NCBI RefSeq assembly: GCF_900149685.1
Contig: NZ_LT702999.1
Span: 1,798,001-1,862,000, forward strand
DNA length: 64,000 bases
DNA from: Erythrobacter sp. Alg231-14
GTDB taxonomy: Bacteria; Pseudomonadota; Alphaproteobacteria; Sphingomonadales; Sphingomonadaceae
Direction of reading: 5' to 3'
Each line of letters opens with the position of its first letter. The stretch's first letter is position 1. The notes under the pieces were generated by a model. The model did not search any database. It was not told where the DNA came from and worked only from the letters and a program-made list of their open reading frames with translations. Made by a program: the position numbers and the translations under genes. Below, piece by piece: positions 9,643 through 17,321 of the stretch.

Positions 9643-9654
9643 GCTTACGTAAGC
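9643..9654. promoter_or_regulatory. Perfect 12-bp palindrome GCTTACGTAAGC
   Basis: A self-complementary dodecamer 30 bases after the Rieske stop and 215 bases before the TonB receptor start. A second CGTAA/TTACG inverted pair overlaps it (9648-9664). It could be a regulator site for the receptor promoter. Confidence 0.35.
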
Positions 9655-9698
9655 TGACGTTACGGCTTTGGGCTTTGACGTGGCATTGTGACCAAATA

Positions 9699-9714
9699 GT
9701 CGCACTTTCCGATG
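9699..9714 (-). promoter_or_regulatory. Candidate operator, reverse-oriented CGGAAAGTGCGAC
   Basis: Read on the minus strand, this matches CGTAAAGTGCGAG at 44036-44048 in 11 of 13 positions. It lies about 155 bases before the TonB receptor ATG. It was matched by eye. Confidence 0.35.
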
Positions 9715-9750
9715 ATCCCTAGCGCTTTTGCTAGATGAGCCGGGATACCC

Positions 9751-9868
9751 CTCTCCATACACTCTCCATCACACTGACAGTTGGCTCGTAAGCCAACGCA
9801 GGACCTTCGAAAGAAGGATTGGGGAACAAGCGACGGAGCCATCGCTCCGGACCTTAAAGGGAGAGAGC
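9751..9868 (+). promoter_or_regulatory. Structured 5' leader of the TonB receptor gene
   Basis: Three perfect hairpins with four-base loops follow one another: TTGGCT-CGTA-AGCCAA (9781-9796), CCTTC-GAAA-GAAGG (9804-9817) and CGGAGC-CATC-GCTCCG (9834-9849). Upstream lie two CTCTCCAT repeats (9751-9758 and 9762-9770 region) whose CTCTCC can pair with the ribosome site GGGAGAGAG (9859-9867). This arrangement would allow translational control. The transcription start is unknown, so whether all of it is transcribed is inference. Confidence 0.5.
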
Positions 9869-12310
9869 ATGATGATCACAGACAACACCCGAATTGCCAC
9901 CAATGGCGGTTTTCGCCGCGCCTTAATGAGCGGAGCAGCCATCGCAGCTTTCGCATGCGCCCCACAGGTTGCTTTCGCGCAAGACAACGAAACCGAAGAA
10001 GCCCAAGACGGCGAATTTGGTGATCGTGTGATCGTGGTTCAGGCTCGTCGCCAAAACGAATCTCTTCAAGAAGTTCCGGTTACGGTGACCGCGATTGGCG
10101 CCGAAACACTCGAAGCATACGGCGTTGACCAAGTTGCCGATGTGGTCGGCCGCGTTCCGACATTGAACGTGCAGGTCGGCGGCTCCGGTTCGGGCGGTCA
10201 GCTTTCGCTGCGCGGGGTTGGCTCCTCCAACATTTCTGCTGCTTTCGATAGCGCAGTGGCGTTTGATTTTGACGGCGTCCAAGTGTCAACGATGCGCCTT
10301 GTTCAGGCGGGCTTTTTCGACACGCAACAAATTGACGTTCTGAAAGGGCCGCAATCGCTCTTCTTTGGTAAATCGGCATCCGCAGGTGTTTTTGCGATCC
10401 GCTCTGCCGATCCAACATCAACCTGGGAAGTCGGTGGCCGCGCCCAGTATGAATTCGAAGAAAAAGGCTACACGATCAATGGCTACCTCTCCGGTCCATT
10501 GAGCGACACTTTGGGTGTTCGCATTGCCGCGCAATGGAACGATATCGACGAGTTCCTAGAGCTTCAGCCCGGAACGCCAGCCGTAAATGGTGATTTCCGC
10601 GGCACTGACAATTTGGTCGTTCGCGGAACCTTGGATTGGGAGCCGAGCGACATCTTCGACGCCAATCTCAAACTGCAATATGTCAAAAACACCAACGATG
10701 GCGCGATCCAGCATTCGGACATCAATTGTGGCGCCAACGGCGTGGCAGACTCCATCGTCCTATTGGGCGGCGCGATCAATATTGACCCGGGCTATGACTG
10801 CAACAGCACCGATCAACTCTACTTCCTGCCAGACGCAGCCGCCGCGCTTGCACCGGGAGTACCAACGCCATCTCCGGCTGCGGGTCGCAACGGCGTTCCG
10901 TTCGGTGAAACAGAGATTTGGTTTGGCCGGTTGCTCTTCAACCTCGACCTGTCCGACACATTGACGCTCACATCGACAACCGGTTTCCTCAACATGGATG
11001 CCGTCGATTTTGACTGCTATTCATATGGCGGCCAATTTCCAGACGGCGCAGGCGGGTTTGTCGCCGGCGGCGTCGGTTGTTCCGATCCTGAGAACGAATT
11101 GGAACAATACAGCCAGGAAGTGCGCATTGCCTCCGATTTCGGTGGAGCGTTCAACTTCATGCTCGGTGTGTTCTATGAAGATCGCACCTTTGTGTTCGAC
11201 ACGGCGCAACAGGCGGTGAACATCTCATTCCTCGGCGCGGATCCGATCACCGGCTTCACCTATGACTGGGATAAGCGGCACGTCACCAAAACAGAGGCAT
11301 TCTCGGTGTTTGGTTCGGTGCAATTCGACCTGACCGATCAATTGGAGCTTTCTGGCGGTGTGCGGTACACCGATGAAACCAAGACCCAAACGATCTCGGT
11401 CCCGGCGCTTCACCTGTTCCTTCAAGGTCCAGGCTTTGTGGCACCGGGTTTCTTCTCTGGCCCAATCGGTTTTGCCGATGACAACATCTCGCCAGAGCTG
11501 ACATTGCGGTATCAGGCGAGCGACGACATCAACATCTTTGCCTCGTTCAAGACCGGCTTTAAATCGGGCGGTATTGATAACTCGGCGCTGCCATCCGCCA
11601 GCTTGAGCGCAGCGGCTCTGTCCGGCGATTTCTCGGCTCTGATCTTTGATTCAGAAACGACCATCGGCGGTGAGATCGGGATCAAGACTCAGTTTGATGA
11701 TCGCAACATCACATTGAATGCGACGGTCTATCACTATGTGTTTGACGATCTTCAGGTTCAAAACTTTGACGCGGTCAACATTCAGTTCGCCACTTTGAAC
11801 GCTGGTGAATTGACATCGCAAGGTGTGGATCTGGAATTCAGCTGGCGCACCCCGGTCGAAGGGTTGACCTTGTCGAGCAACCTGTCCTATCTCGACGCTT
11901 CATTTAGCGATACGTTCATCACTGCCGGTGGCGACGATCTGGATGGTCGTGATGCGGCGCGGGCGCCATCCTTCTCGGGCAATGTGGCCTTTGATTGGTT
12001 CATCCCTGTTGGTGACAGTTTGGAAATTGGCCTTGGTGGCAACGCCATCTTCTCTGGCGATTATCTGACCAATGAAGACACATTGAACAACGATTTGGTT
12101 CAAGATGGTTATGTGACATTTGATGCCCGTGTTTCGGTCGGTGATGCCGACGGTCGGTGGAAAGTTGCCTTGGTAGGCAACAACATCAACGACGAAATCT
12201 GGACCAACACTTCGGGTGGTCGCCCATTCCTGCCGGTGGGCGGTGACGATCTGGTTGTTACCCAAAACCGCGGACGTCAAATCTTCGTGGAAACCAGCTT
12301 CCGGTTCTAA
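9869..12310 (+). CDS. TonB-dependent outer-membrane receptor
   Basis: 813 residues from the ATG at 9869, behind GGGAGAGAGC. A Sec signal peptide covers about residues 1-37, with a cleavage site after AFA. A TonB-box-like segment, DRVIVVQARR, follows. The plug domain (about 60-165) contains LQEVPVTVTAIGAETL, and a 22-strand type barrel ends in the terminal aromatic signature ETSFRF. Such receptors import scarce or bulky molecules using TonB energy, and its position between Rieske genes points to the pathway substrate as ligand. A strong terminator follows the gene. Confidence 0.95.
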   Translation: MMITDNTRIATNGGFRRALMSGAAIAAFACAPQVAFAQDNETEEAQDGEFGDRVIVVQARRQNESLQEVPVTVTAIGAETLEAYGVDQVADVVGRVPTLNVQVGGSGSGGQLSLRGVGSSNISAAFDSAVAFDFDGVQVSTMRLVQAGFFDTQQIDVLKGPQSLFFGKSASAGVFAIRSADPTSTWEVGGRAQYEFEEKGYTINGYLSGPLSDTLGVRIAAQWNDIDEFLELQPGTPAVNGDFRGTDNLVVRGTLDWEPSDIFDANLKLQYVKNTNDGAIQHSDINCGANGVADSIVLLGGAINIDPGYDCNSTDQLYFLPDAAAALAPGVPTPSPAAGRNGVPFGETEIWFGRLLFNLDLSDTLTLTSTTGFLNMDAVDFDCYSYGGQFPDGAGGFVAGGVGCSDPENELEQYSQEVRIASDFGGAFNFMLGVFYEDRTFVFDTAQQAVNISFLGADPITGFTYDWDKRHVTKTEAFSVFGSVQFDLTDQLELSGGVRYTDETKTQTISVPALHLFLQGPGFVAPGFFSGPIGFADDNISPELTLRYQASDDINIFASFKTGFKSGGIDNSALPSASLSAAALSGDFSALIFDSETTIGGEIGIKTQFDDRNITLNATVYHYVFDDLQVQNFDAVNIQFATLNAGELTSQGVDLEFSWRTPVEGLTLSSNLSYLDASFSDTFITAGGDDLDGRDAARAPSFSGNVAFDWFIPVGDSLEIGLGGNAIFSGDYLTNEDTLNNDLVQDGYVTFDARVSVGDADGRWKVALVGNNINDEIWTNTSGGRPFLPVGGDDLVVTQNRGRQIFVETSFRF

Positions 12311-12337
12311 GAGGCGCTAACTTTTTGGACCAAAGCT

Positions 12338-12366
12338 ACGGGCGGGCCGCAAGGCTCGCCCGTTTG
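12338..12366 (+). terminator. Rho-independent-like terminator after TonB receptor
   Basis: An 11-base-pair stem ACGGGCGGGCC/GGCTCGCCCGT with a GCAA loop and one G-T pair, followed by a short T run (TTTG). It lies 28 bases after the receptor stop and would insulate the receptor from the next Rieske gene. Confidence 0.75.
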
Positions 12367-12445
12367 CGTATCCCTCCCAAAAACAAGCATTGCGCCGGAC
12401 GCCAATCACAACGCATCCTGAGATCAATTCTGGGAGATTGAACAC

Positions 12446-13672
12446 ATGTCGCGCGACCAACTCATCACTATGACCCGCAGCCTCATTGACCATGGCGCAG
12501 CAGACACGATGGAATACGCCGACGATATCGTTTCCGTCCCGGCGCGCACATACACCGATCCCGACCTGTTCGAATTGGAGAAGCGCAATATCTTTAAACG
12601 TTTGCCCTTGATGGTCGCGCCGTCTTGCGAATTGCCAGAACCGGGTGACTTCAAAGCGATGAACATTGGCGGAGTGCCCTTGCTCCTTACGCGGCAACGC
12701 GATGGCACCGTTGGGGCATTTCTCAATATGTGCAGTCATCGCGGCAATCCCGTCGTGCCCGACGGCACCGGCAATGCAACGCGCTTCACCTGTGGGTATC
12801 ACGGGTGGACGTTCAAGAATGATGGCGGCTTGGTCGGTGTCGCAAGCCCCAAGGATTTTGGCGCGGTAGACAAAGCAGCCCTGTGCCTCAAACGTTTTCC
12901 AGTCCATGAAAGTGCGGGTTTGATTTGGGCTACGCTCGACCTCGAATCCAAGCTTTCGATACCCGATTATCTATGCGGATATGACGCGCTGTTGGCGGCG
13001 TTTGGATTTGATGGTTGGACATTGTTCGCGCAACGCACTTTGTCCGGGCCAAACTGGAAAACGGCTTACGATGGCTATCTCGATTTTTATCATCTGCCGG
13101 TGCTGCACAAAGACACTTTTGGTGCCGATTTCTTCAACCGTGCCAATTACTTTTTCTGGGGGCCTCACCAACGCCTTTCGAGCCCGTCCAAGTTCGCGCA
13201 AAAAACGGGCAGCGATGAAATGCTCGACCTGTCGGTGATGAGCGACGACGAATTGCCGGCCGACGCATTAACCCAAGGGGTTTGGACCATCTTCCCGCAC
13301 ATTTCGATCGCCAGCTTTTACGGCGGCGGACAACGCGGGGCGTTGATCTCTCAACTCTTCCCGGGCGACAATGTCGGTGAAAGCTACACCACTCAATATT
13401 ACGTCATGGAAAATCAGCCCGAAACAGAGGCCGACATCAAATCCGCGCATGAGCAGTTCGACTTCCTAGAAATTGTGGTGCGCGATGAAGATTACGCGAC
13501 GGGCAAACGTCAGCATGAGGCCCTGCAATCGGGCATGCTTAAAGAAGTTTTGTTCGGTAAGAACGAACGCGGCGGACAAGTGTTTCACCAATGGGCCGCG
13601 AAGCTGACCAACGCGACAGACGAAGAATTGCTCGAGATTTTCGCGGCGGAACAACGCGCGGCGGCTGAGTAA
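12446..13672 (+). CDS. Rieske oxygenase, alpha subunit
   Basis: 408 residues. The Rieske ligands are C96, H98, C116 and H119 (CSH...CGYH). The catalytic iron histidines are H216 and H221 in YHLPVLH. Here the bridging residue is the usual Asp (D213), unlike the other two Rieske proteins in the cluster. GGGAG sits about 10 bases before the ATG. It is a single gene, convergent with the SnoaL/NmrA pair (3-base gap). No electron-transfer partner is adjacent. Confidence 0.92.
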   Translation: MSRDQLITMTRSLIDHGAADTMEYADDIVSVPARTYTDPDLFELEKRNIFKRLPLMVAPSCELPEPGDFKAMNIGGVPLLLTRQRDGTVGAFLNMCSHRGNPVVPDGTGNATRFTCGYHGWTFKNDGGLVGVASPKDFGAVDKAALCLKRFPVHESAGLIWATLDLESKLSIPDYLCGYDALLAAFGFDGWTLFAQRTLSGPNWKTAYDGYLDFYHLPVLHKDTFGADFFNRANYFFWGPHQRLSSPSKFAQKTGSDEMLDLSVMSDDELPADALTQGVWTIFPHISIASFYGGGQRGALISQLFPGDNVGESYTTQYYVMENQPETEADIKSAHEQFDFLEIVVRDEDYATGKRQHEALQSGMLKEVLFGKNERGGQVFHQWAAKLTNATDEELLEIFAAEQRAAAE

Positions 13673-13675
13673 GTC

Positions 13676-14140
13676 CTAAAAGTCGAATGGCCGCTCAACA
13701 ACACTAGGCCCCTTATGAGTCGGATTGTCGTTGAGGGCCAATTCGACCAAAGCTGTGTCGAACAATTCGTGCAATTCGACAATCTTGCCGTCTTTGATGG
13801 TCATGATCTGACAATAGGTTTGAAGGTATTCGTGTCCATTGGTGCCCATGCCTCCGCCGAACATCAATCCAACGACCCGGTGATCATCGGCGCACATGAT
13901 CCGCCATTTGCGCGAAAATTGCACGGTTTCAGGGACCAGTTTCCCGACAACAGCGTCGGCAACCAAAGGACCAAAACAGACATCCTTGCCTTCCCAACGC
14001 CCAGAAACCGGTGTCGAACCCAATAGGTTGAAGGCGACATCATCGCTGTGCAAAGCGGCCAATGCTTCAAAATCACCATCGGCCAACGATGTGTAAAACC
14101 GTTCCGCCACTGCGATGTTCGCGTCTCTCAATTCAGACAT
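13676..14140 (-). CDS. SnoaL-like polyketide-cyclase/isomerase-fold protein
   Basis: 154 residues from ATG at 14140 (MSELRDANIAVAERFYTSLA), a typical SnoaL/NTF2-like opening helix, ending in HELFDTALVELAL. These small cone-shaped barrels act as steroid isomerases, cyclases, hydratases or hydrolases. The start overlaps the end of the NmrA gene by 16 bases, so the two are coupled. A second SnoaL/NmrA pair is at 46300-47634. Confidence 0.75.
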   Translation of the reverse strand: MSELRDANIAVAERFYTSLADGDFEALAALHSDDVAFNLLGSTPVSGRWEGKDVCFGPLVADAVVGKLVPETVQFSRKWRIMCADDHRVVGLMFGGGMGTNGHEYLQTYCQIMTIKDGKIVELHELFDTALVELALNDNPTHKGPSVVERPFDF

Positions 14141-14154
14141 GGGTTCGACCGCCC

Positions 14155-15117
14155 TTACCCAAATGCGGGCCGGGAATTGCTCTCGCCCCAATCTTGGCGT
14201 TTGGTCCAATCGCCCAATGTTTCCAGCTCCCCCTCCAACTCGGGAAAGCGTTCATAGACGTGGTCCATATCCACTTCGAACGGCCGCGTCGGCGCTTCGT
14301 TGTTGTATTCGTAAAACGCTTGGATGCCTTTGGCGAATTCATCCCGCATTTCTGCGGGCATTGAATCCCCGGCGGCCTCGACAAGATAGCGGCCAAATTC
14401 TTCAGGTGAACACGGGTCATATGTGATGTCTTTGTCCAACGCATCGGACAGATATTGCGTGACCTGTTTGCCGACCAATCGTTCCGGGCCACCAATATTG
14501 ATCCACGCGCCTTCCATATCGGGGCGATCCAAACTGGCGATCATAAACTTCGCCACATCATCGAGGCTGATCCAATTGGCTTCCAATGCCGGGTTGTGCG
14601 GATAGACATAACGACCCTCATTCACGATGAAGGGGCGCGCCCAATTGGTGAGCAGATTGTCCATAAACAACACGCTACCAAACACTGTGCCCGGGCAACC
14701 TGAGCGCCACAATGCATTGATACCTTTAGTGTTTTCGCCATAGGTGAATGGGTCACCTGGGCGATCCGGGATCCAGCTTGATGTGTTCCAAACCAGCCGT
14801 TTGACGTCCAATTCTGCACCCACTTTGCCAAGTTCGCCGATTAACACTGCGCGGTCTGCACGGGCTTGCAATGGGTGGGTGTAAAAGATGTAATCCGACC
14901 CTTCGAGGGCGGGTTTGAACGTCGCAGGATCGTAAAGGTCCATCGGGCGCACTTCGACCCGATCAATCCCATCAATCTTTGATCCGCCAAAGGGGTCTTC
15001 TTGACGTGAGATCGCGCGCACATTGTACCCCGCGCTCAACGCTTGCTTGACCTGCGCCATGCCTTGACGGCCGGATGCGCCGACGACTGTGATTAATTCC
15101 CCAGAATTGGCCATCAT
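14155..15117 (-). CDS. NmrA-like NAD(P)-binding protein
   Basis: 320 residues from ATG at 15117, preceded by GGGAGAGAG. An atypical SDR: the N-terminal dinucleotide motif is VGASGRQGMAQV, and there is no YxxxK pair in the usual place. The C-terminal NmrA domain contains GGPERLVGKQVTQYLSDAL. Members are NADPH-dependent reductases or redox sensors. It is paralogous to 46300-47229, with both sharing the GGPE and EEF segments. It is divergent from the MDR gene at 15242. Confidence 0.8.
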   Translation of the reverse strand: MMANSGELITVVGASGRQGMAQVKQALSAGYNVRAISRQEDPFGGSKIDGIDRVEVRPMDLYDPATFKPALEGSDYIFYTHPLQARADRAVLIGELGKVGAELDVKRLVWNTSSWIPDRPGDPFTYGENTKGINALWRSGCPGTVFGSVLFMDNLLTNWARPFIVNEGRYVYPHNPALEANWISLDDVAKFMIASLDRPDMEGAWINIGGPERLVGKQVTQYLSDALDKDITYDPCSPEEFGRYLVEAAGDSMPAEMRDEFAKGIQAFYEYNNEAPTRPFEVDMDHVYERFPELEGELETLGDWTKRQDWGESNSRPAFG

Positions 15118-15206
15118 TCTCTCTCCCATTTGCTGAGGCACAGCCTACGAATGCCGTCGCCCCTTCGCACCGCGCCAAATTGATAGCGCCCTAGCAAAAG
15201 CGCGGC

Positions 15207-15226
15207 TTGTCGCGGCGGCGCGACAA
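15207..15226. promoter_or_regulatory. Perfect inverted repeat TTGTCGCG-GCGG-CGCGACAA
   Basis: An eight-base perfect inverted repeat with a 4-base centre in the divergent NmrA/MDR intergenic region, ending 15 bases before the MDR ATG. It could be a dimeric-repressor operator or an RNA hairpin just upstream of the ribosome site. Confidence 0.45.
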
Positions 15227-15241
15227 CCGGACAAGGTGGAT

Positions 15242-16249
15242 ATGCAAAACCGATATTGGCGCATCGAAAACCGCCCCGATGGCATCAACTTTGCCAACGC
15301 GTTGGCGTTGGTTGAGGAGGCAGTGCCGCCGATTGGCGATGGCGAGATTTTGATCCGCAACATCATGCTTTCCATGGATGCTGGCACGCGGCTTTGGCTG
15401 ACCGATCGCGAAGACGGCTATCAACCGCCATTGCCCACCGGCAGCCCGATGACCGGTTTAGTCGTCGGCGAAGTGATCACCAGTCGCGCGGAAGGGTTTG
15501 CAACCGGCGATTTGGTGCGCGCCTTTGGCGTGTGGGGCGAATTGAGCCAAGTCGACGCCGTAATGAGCGGAGCGGTCATCCTTGACCCGAGTGTTGACGA
15601 CAAACGCGCATGGTTTGGCCCGCTTGGCATGAACGGTTGGACTGCGCTTTGGGGTGTGGAAGAAACGGGCGCGGCAAAACCGGGTGAACGCGTGCTGGTA
15701 TCCGCAGCCGCCGGCGCAACCGGGATTTTGGCGGTGCAGATCGCAAAGCTTTTGGGATGTGACGCATGGGGCATTGCGGGCGGCGCGGATAAGTGCCGGT
15801 TCCTTACAGACGATCTTGGGATCGCGGGAGCGCTCGATTACAAATCGGGAGACCTTGCCGCGCAATTGGATGGTGCCTGTCCCGCTGATGGCGGCTTTGA
15901 CGTCTATTTCGACAATGTCGGCGGCCCGGTGCTCGACGAAGTGCTCACCCATATGAACCATTACGGGCGTATCGCCGTGTGCGGTTTGTTGAACGATTAC
16001 AGCAGCAACACCCGCACGGCGCCGCGCGAATTCGATCAAATTTTGATGCGGCGCCTAAGGGTCGAAGGGTTTTTCAGCCCCGATTTCATGGACCAAGGGG
16101 AGCGACTGACGAAGCGGCTTCGCGAATGGTATGAGGCCGGTGAATTGGTGATGCCCTATGATGTGACACAGGGCCTTGAAAACACATTATTGGCGTATGA
16201 GAAGCTCTTCACCGGGGGCAATATCGGCAAAGTTATCGTGGAGCTTTAA
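15242..16249 (+). CDS. Zinc-free MDR NADP-dependent oxidoreductase (PTGR/CurA type)
   Basis: 335 residues. The start is ATG at 15242 after AGGTGG. The Rossmann motif is AAAGATGILAVQIAKLLG, and DVYFDNVGGPVLDEVL is the signature of the leukotriene-B4 12-hydroxydehydrogenase/prostaglandin reductase branch, which lacks zinc ligands. These enzymes reduce the double bond of alpha,beta-unsaturated ketones with NADPH. It has two paralogues at 27460 and 30768. The SnoaL gene follows after 2 bases. Confidence 0.88.
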   Translation: MQNRYWRIENRPDGINFANALALVEEAVPPIGDGEILIRNIMLSMDAGTRLWLTDREDGYQPPLPTGSPMTGLVVGEVITSRAEGFATGDLVRAFGVWGELSQVDAVMSGAVILDPSVDDKRAWFGPLGMNGWTALWGVEETGAAKPGERVLVSAAAGATGILAVQIAKLLGCDAWGIAGGADKCRFLTDDLGIAGALDYKSGDLAAQLDGACPADGGFDVYFDNVGGPVLDEVLTHMNHYGRIAVCGLLNDYSSNTRTAPREFDQILMRRLRVEGFFSPDFMDQGERLTKRLREWYEAGELVMPYDVTQGLENTLLAYEKLFTGGNIGKVIVEL

Positions 16250-16251
16250 AA

Positions 16252-16803
16252 ATGATGGGAACGTTAGAAGATCGCGCAGCCATTCAGGATATAATCGCAG
16301 CCTATGCTCACGCGCTTGACCGTCGCCGTTGGGGGATGATGGACCATTTGTTTCATGACGATGCTCAATTTCAATTCGGACTGATCTCTGGTGGGTGGCG
16401 CGAATTCGTGGATCAAGCGCGCGGAATCCTCGACCCTTGCCTCGCAACGCAGCATCAACTGGGTCAAATCCTCTATGCATTCTCCGATGAAAATACTTGC
16501 CACACCGAAACCTATATGACCGCTATGCACACTGTTCCGGCGGGCTATCCGGTGCCTGAGGTTTTCCCAGATAAAGGCGAGGTCTATTCCGCTGTGATCG
16601 CTGGTCGATATATCGACCGCTTCGAGAAACGGGGCGACGGAGATGATGGCGAATGGCGCATTGCGCACCGAACCGGCGTTTATGACTGGCGCGAATTCCG
16701 CGCGGTCGAAGGCGTCGATCTGTCAGATTTACCAGAGGGATCATGCGGGGCGCACAATGAAACCGACCCATCGACGCCCGTGGTCACCCGCCTCCTTGGT
16801 TAA
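16252..16803 (+). CDS. SnoaL_4-type NTF2-fold protein
   Basis: 183 residues. The opening IQDIIAAYAHALDRRRWGMM is the classic SnoaL_4 start, the same layout as small subunits of ring-hydroxylating oxygenases and scytalone-dehydratase-like enzymes. GEWRIAHRTGVYDW closes the barrel. Translation is probably coupled to the MDR gene 2 bases upstream. It could isomerise or dehydrate a pathway intermediate. A close architectural relative lies at 20274. Confidence 0.78.
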   Translation: MMGTLEDRAAIQDIIAAYAHALDRRRWGMMDHLFHDDAQFQFGLISGGWREFVDQARGILDPCLATQHQLGQILYAFSDENTCHTETYMTAMHTVPAGYPVPEVFPDKGEVYSAVIAGRYIDRFEKRGDGDDGEWRIAHRTGVYDWREFRAVEGVDLSDLPEGSCGAHNETDPSTPVVTRLLG

Positions 16804-16814
16804 GATCGTCGAGA

Positions 16815-17231
16815 CTAACCCCGCTTTATCGCAAATACGCCCGTCATGGTCGCGATGCACACGCCATCGATTGTAATCTCGCCAGATGTGTATGCCGTGC
16901 GCCCGCCCAAGCGATCCAACCGCACGCGCGCTTCCAACCAATCGCCCAATTTGGCGCCTTTCAGGTAATTGACTTGAATGGTGATGGTCGACGGCGCCAA
17001 CCTTGGCCGTTCTGCATCGTAGACCGCGTGGCTTAAAGCTACATCGGCAAAGGTTGAGATCACGCCGCCATGGGCGCTGTCCTGATAATTGATGTGATGG
17101 GCACAAATACGCAGGCCAACCAATTGCGGATCGGAGCCCTGTTCCTTTAGGAAATAGGGCCCGCCATGATCGAGGAAACCGGGCGAAAAACCGGCAGAGT
17201 CAAATCCAGCAGGAGGTTCAATTTCTGTCAT
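16815..17231 (-). CDS. PaaI-family hotdog thioesterase
   Basis: 138 residues of the hotdog fold. The PaaI core is visible as HHINYQDSAHGGVISTFADVA, where the HGG motif precedes the long central helix, and CIATMTGVFAIKRG closes the sheet. It would hydrolyse acyl- or aryl-CoA esters, releasing stalled CoA intermediates. It is divergent from the acyl-CoA ligase at 17322. Confidence 0.82.
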   Translation of the reverse strand: MTEIEPPAGFDSAGFSPGFLDHGGPYFLKEQGSDPQLVGLRICAHHINYQDSAHGGVISTFADVALSHAVYDAERPRLAPSTITIQVNYLKGAKLGDWLEARVRLDRLGGRTAYTSGEITIDGVCIATMTGVFAIKRG

Positions 17232-17321
17232 TCCATCACCCTACACCGACCCGGCGCAATCAAACCGCTATGAATAGTGCCAATGCCACCAAAGCGAAGC
17301 CACGCGTAGCGTCCGCACATT

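Noticed and set aside
9923-10421. Antisense open frames inside the TonB receptor gene
   Set aside because: They are shadows of the receptor coding sequence; no start context or family match.
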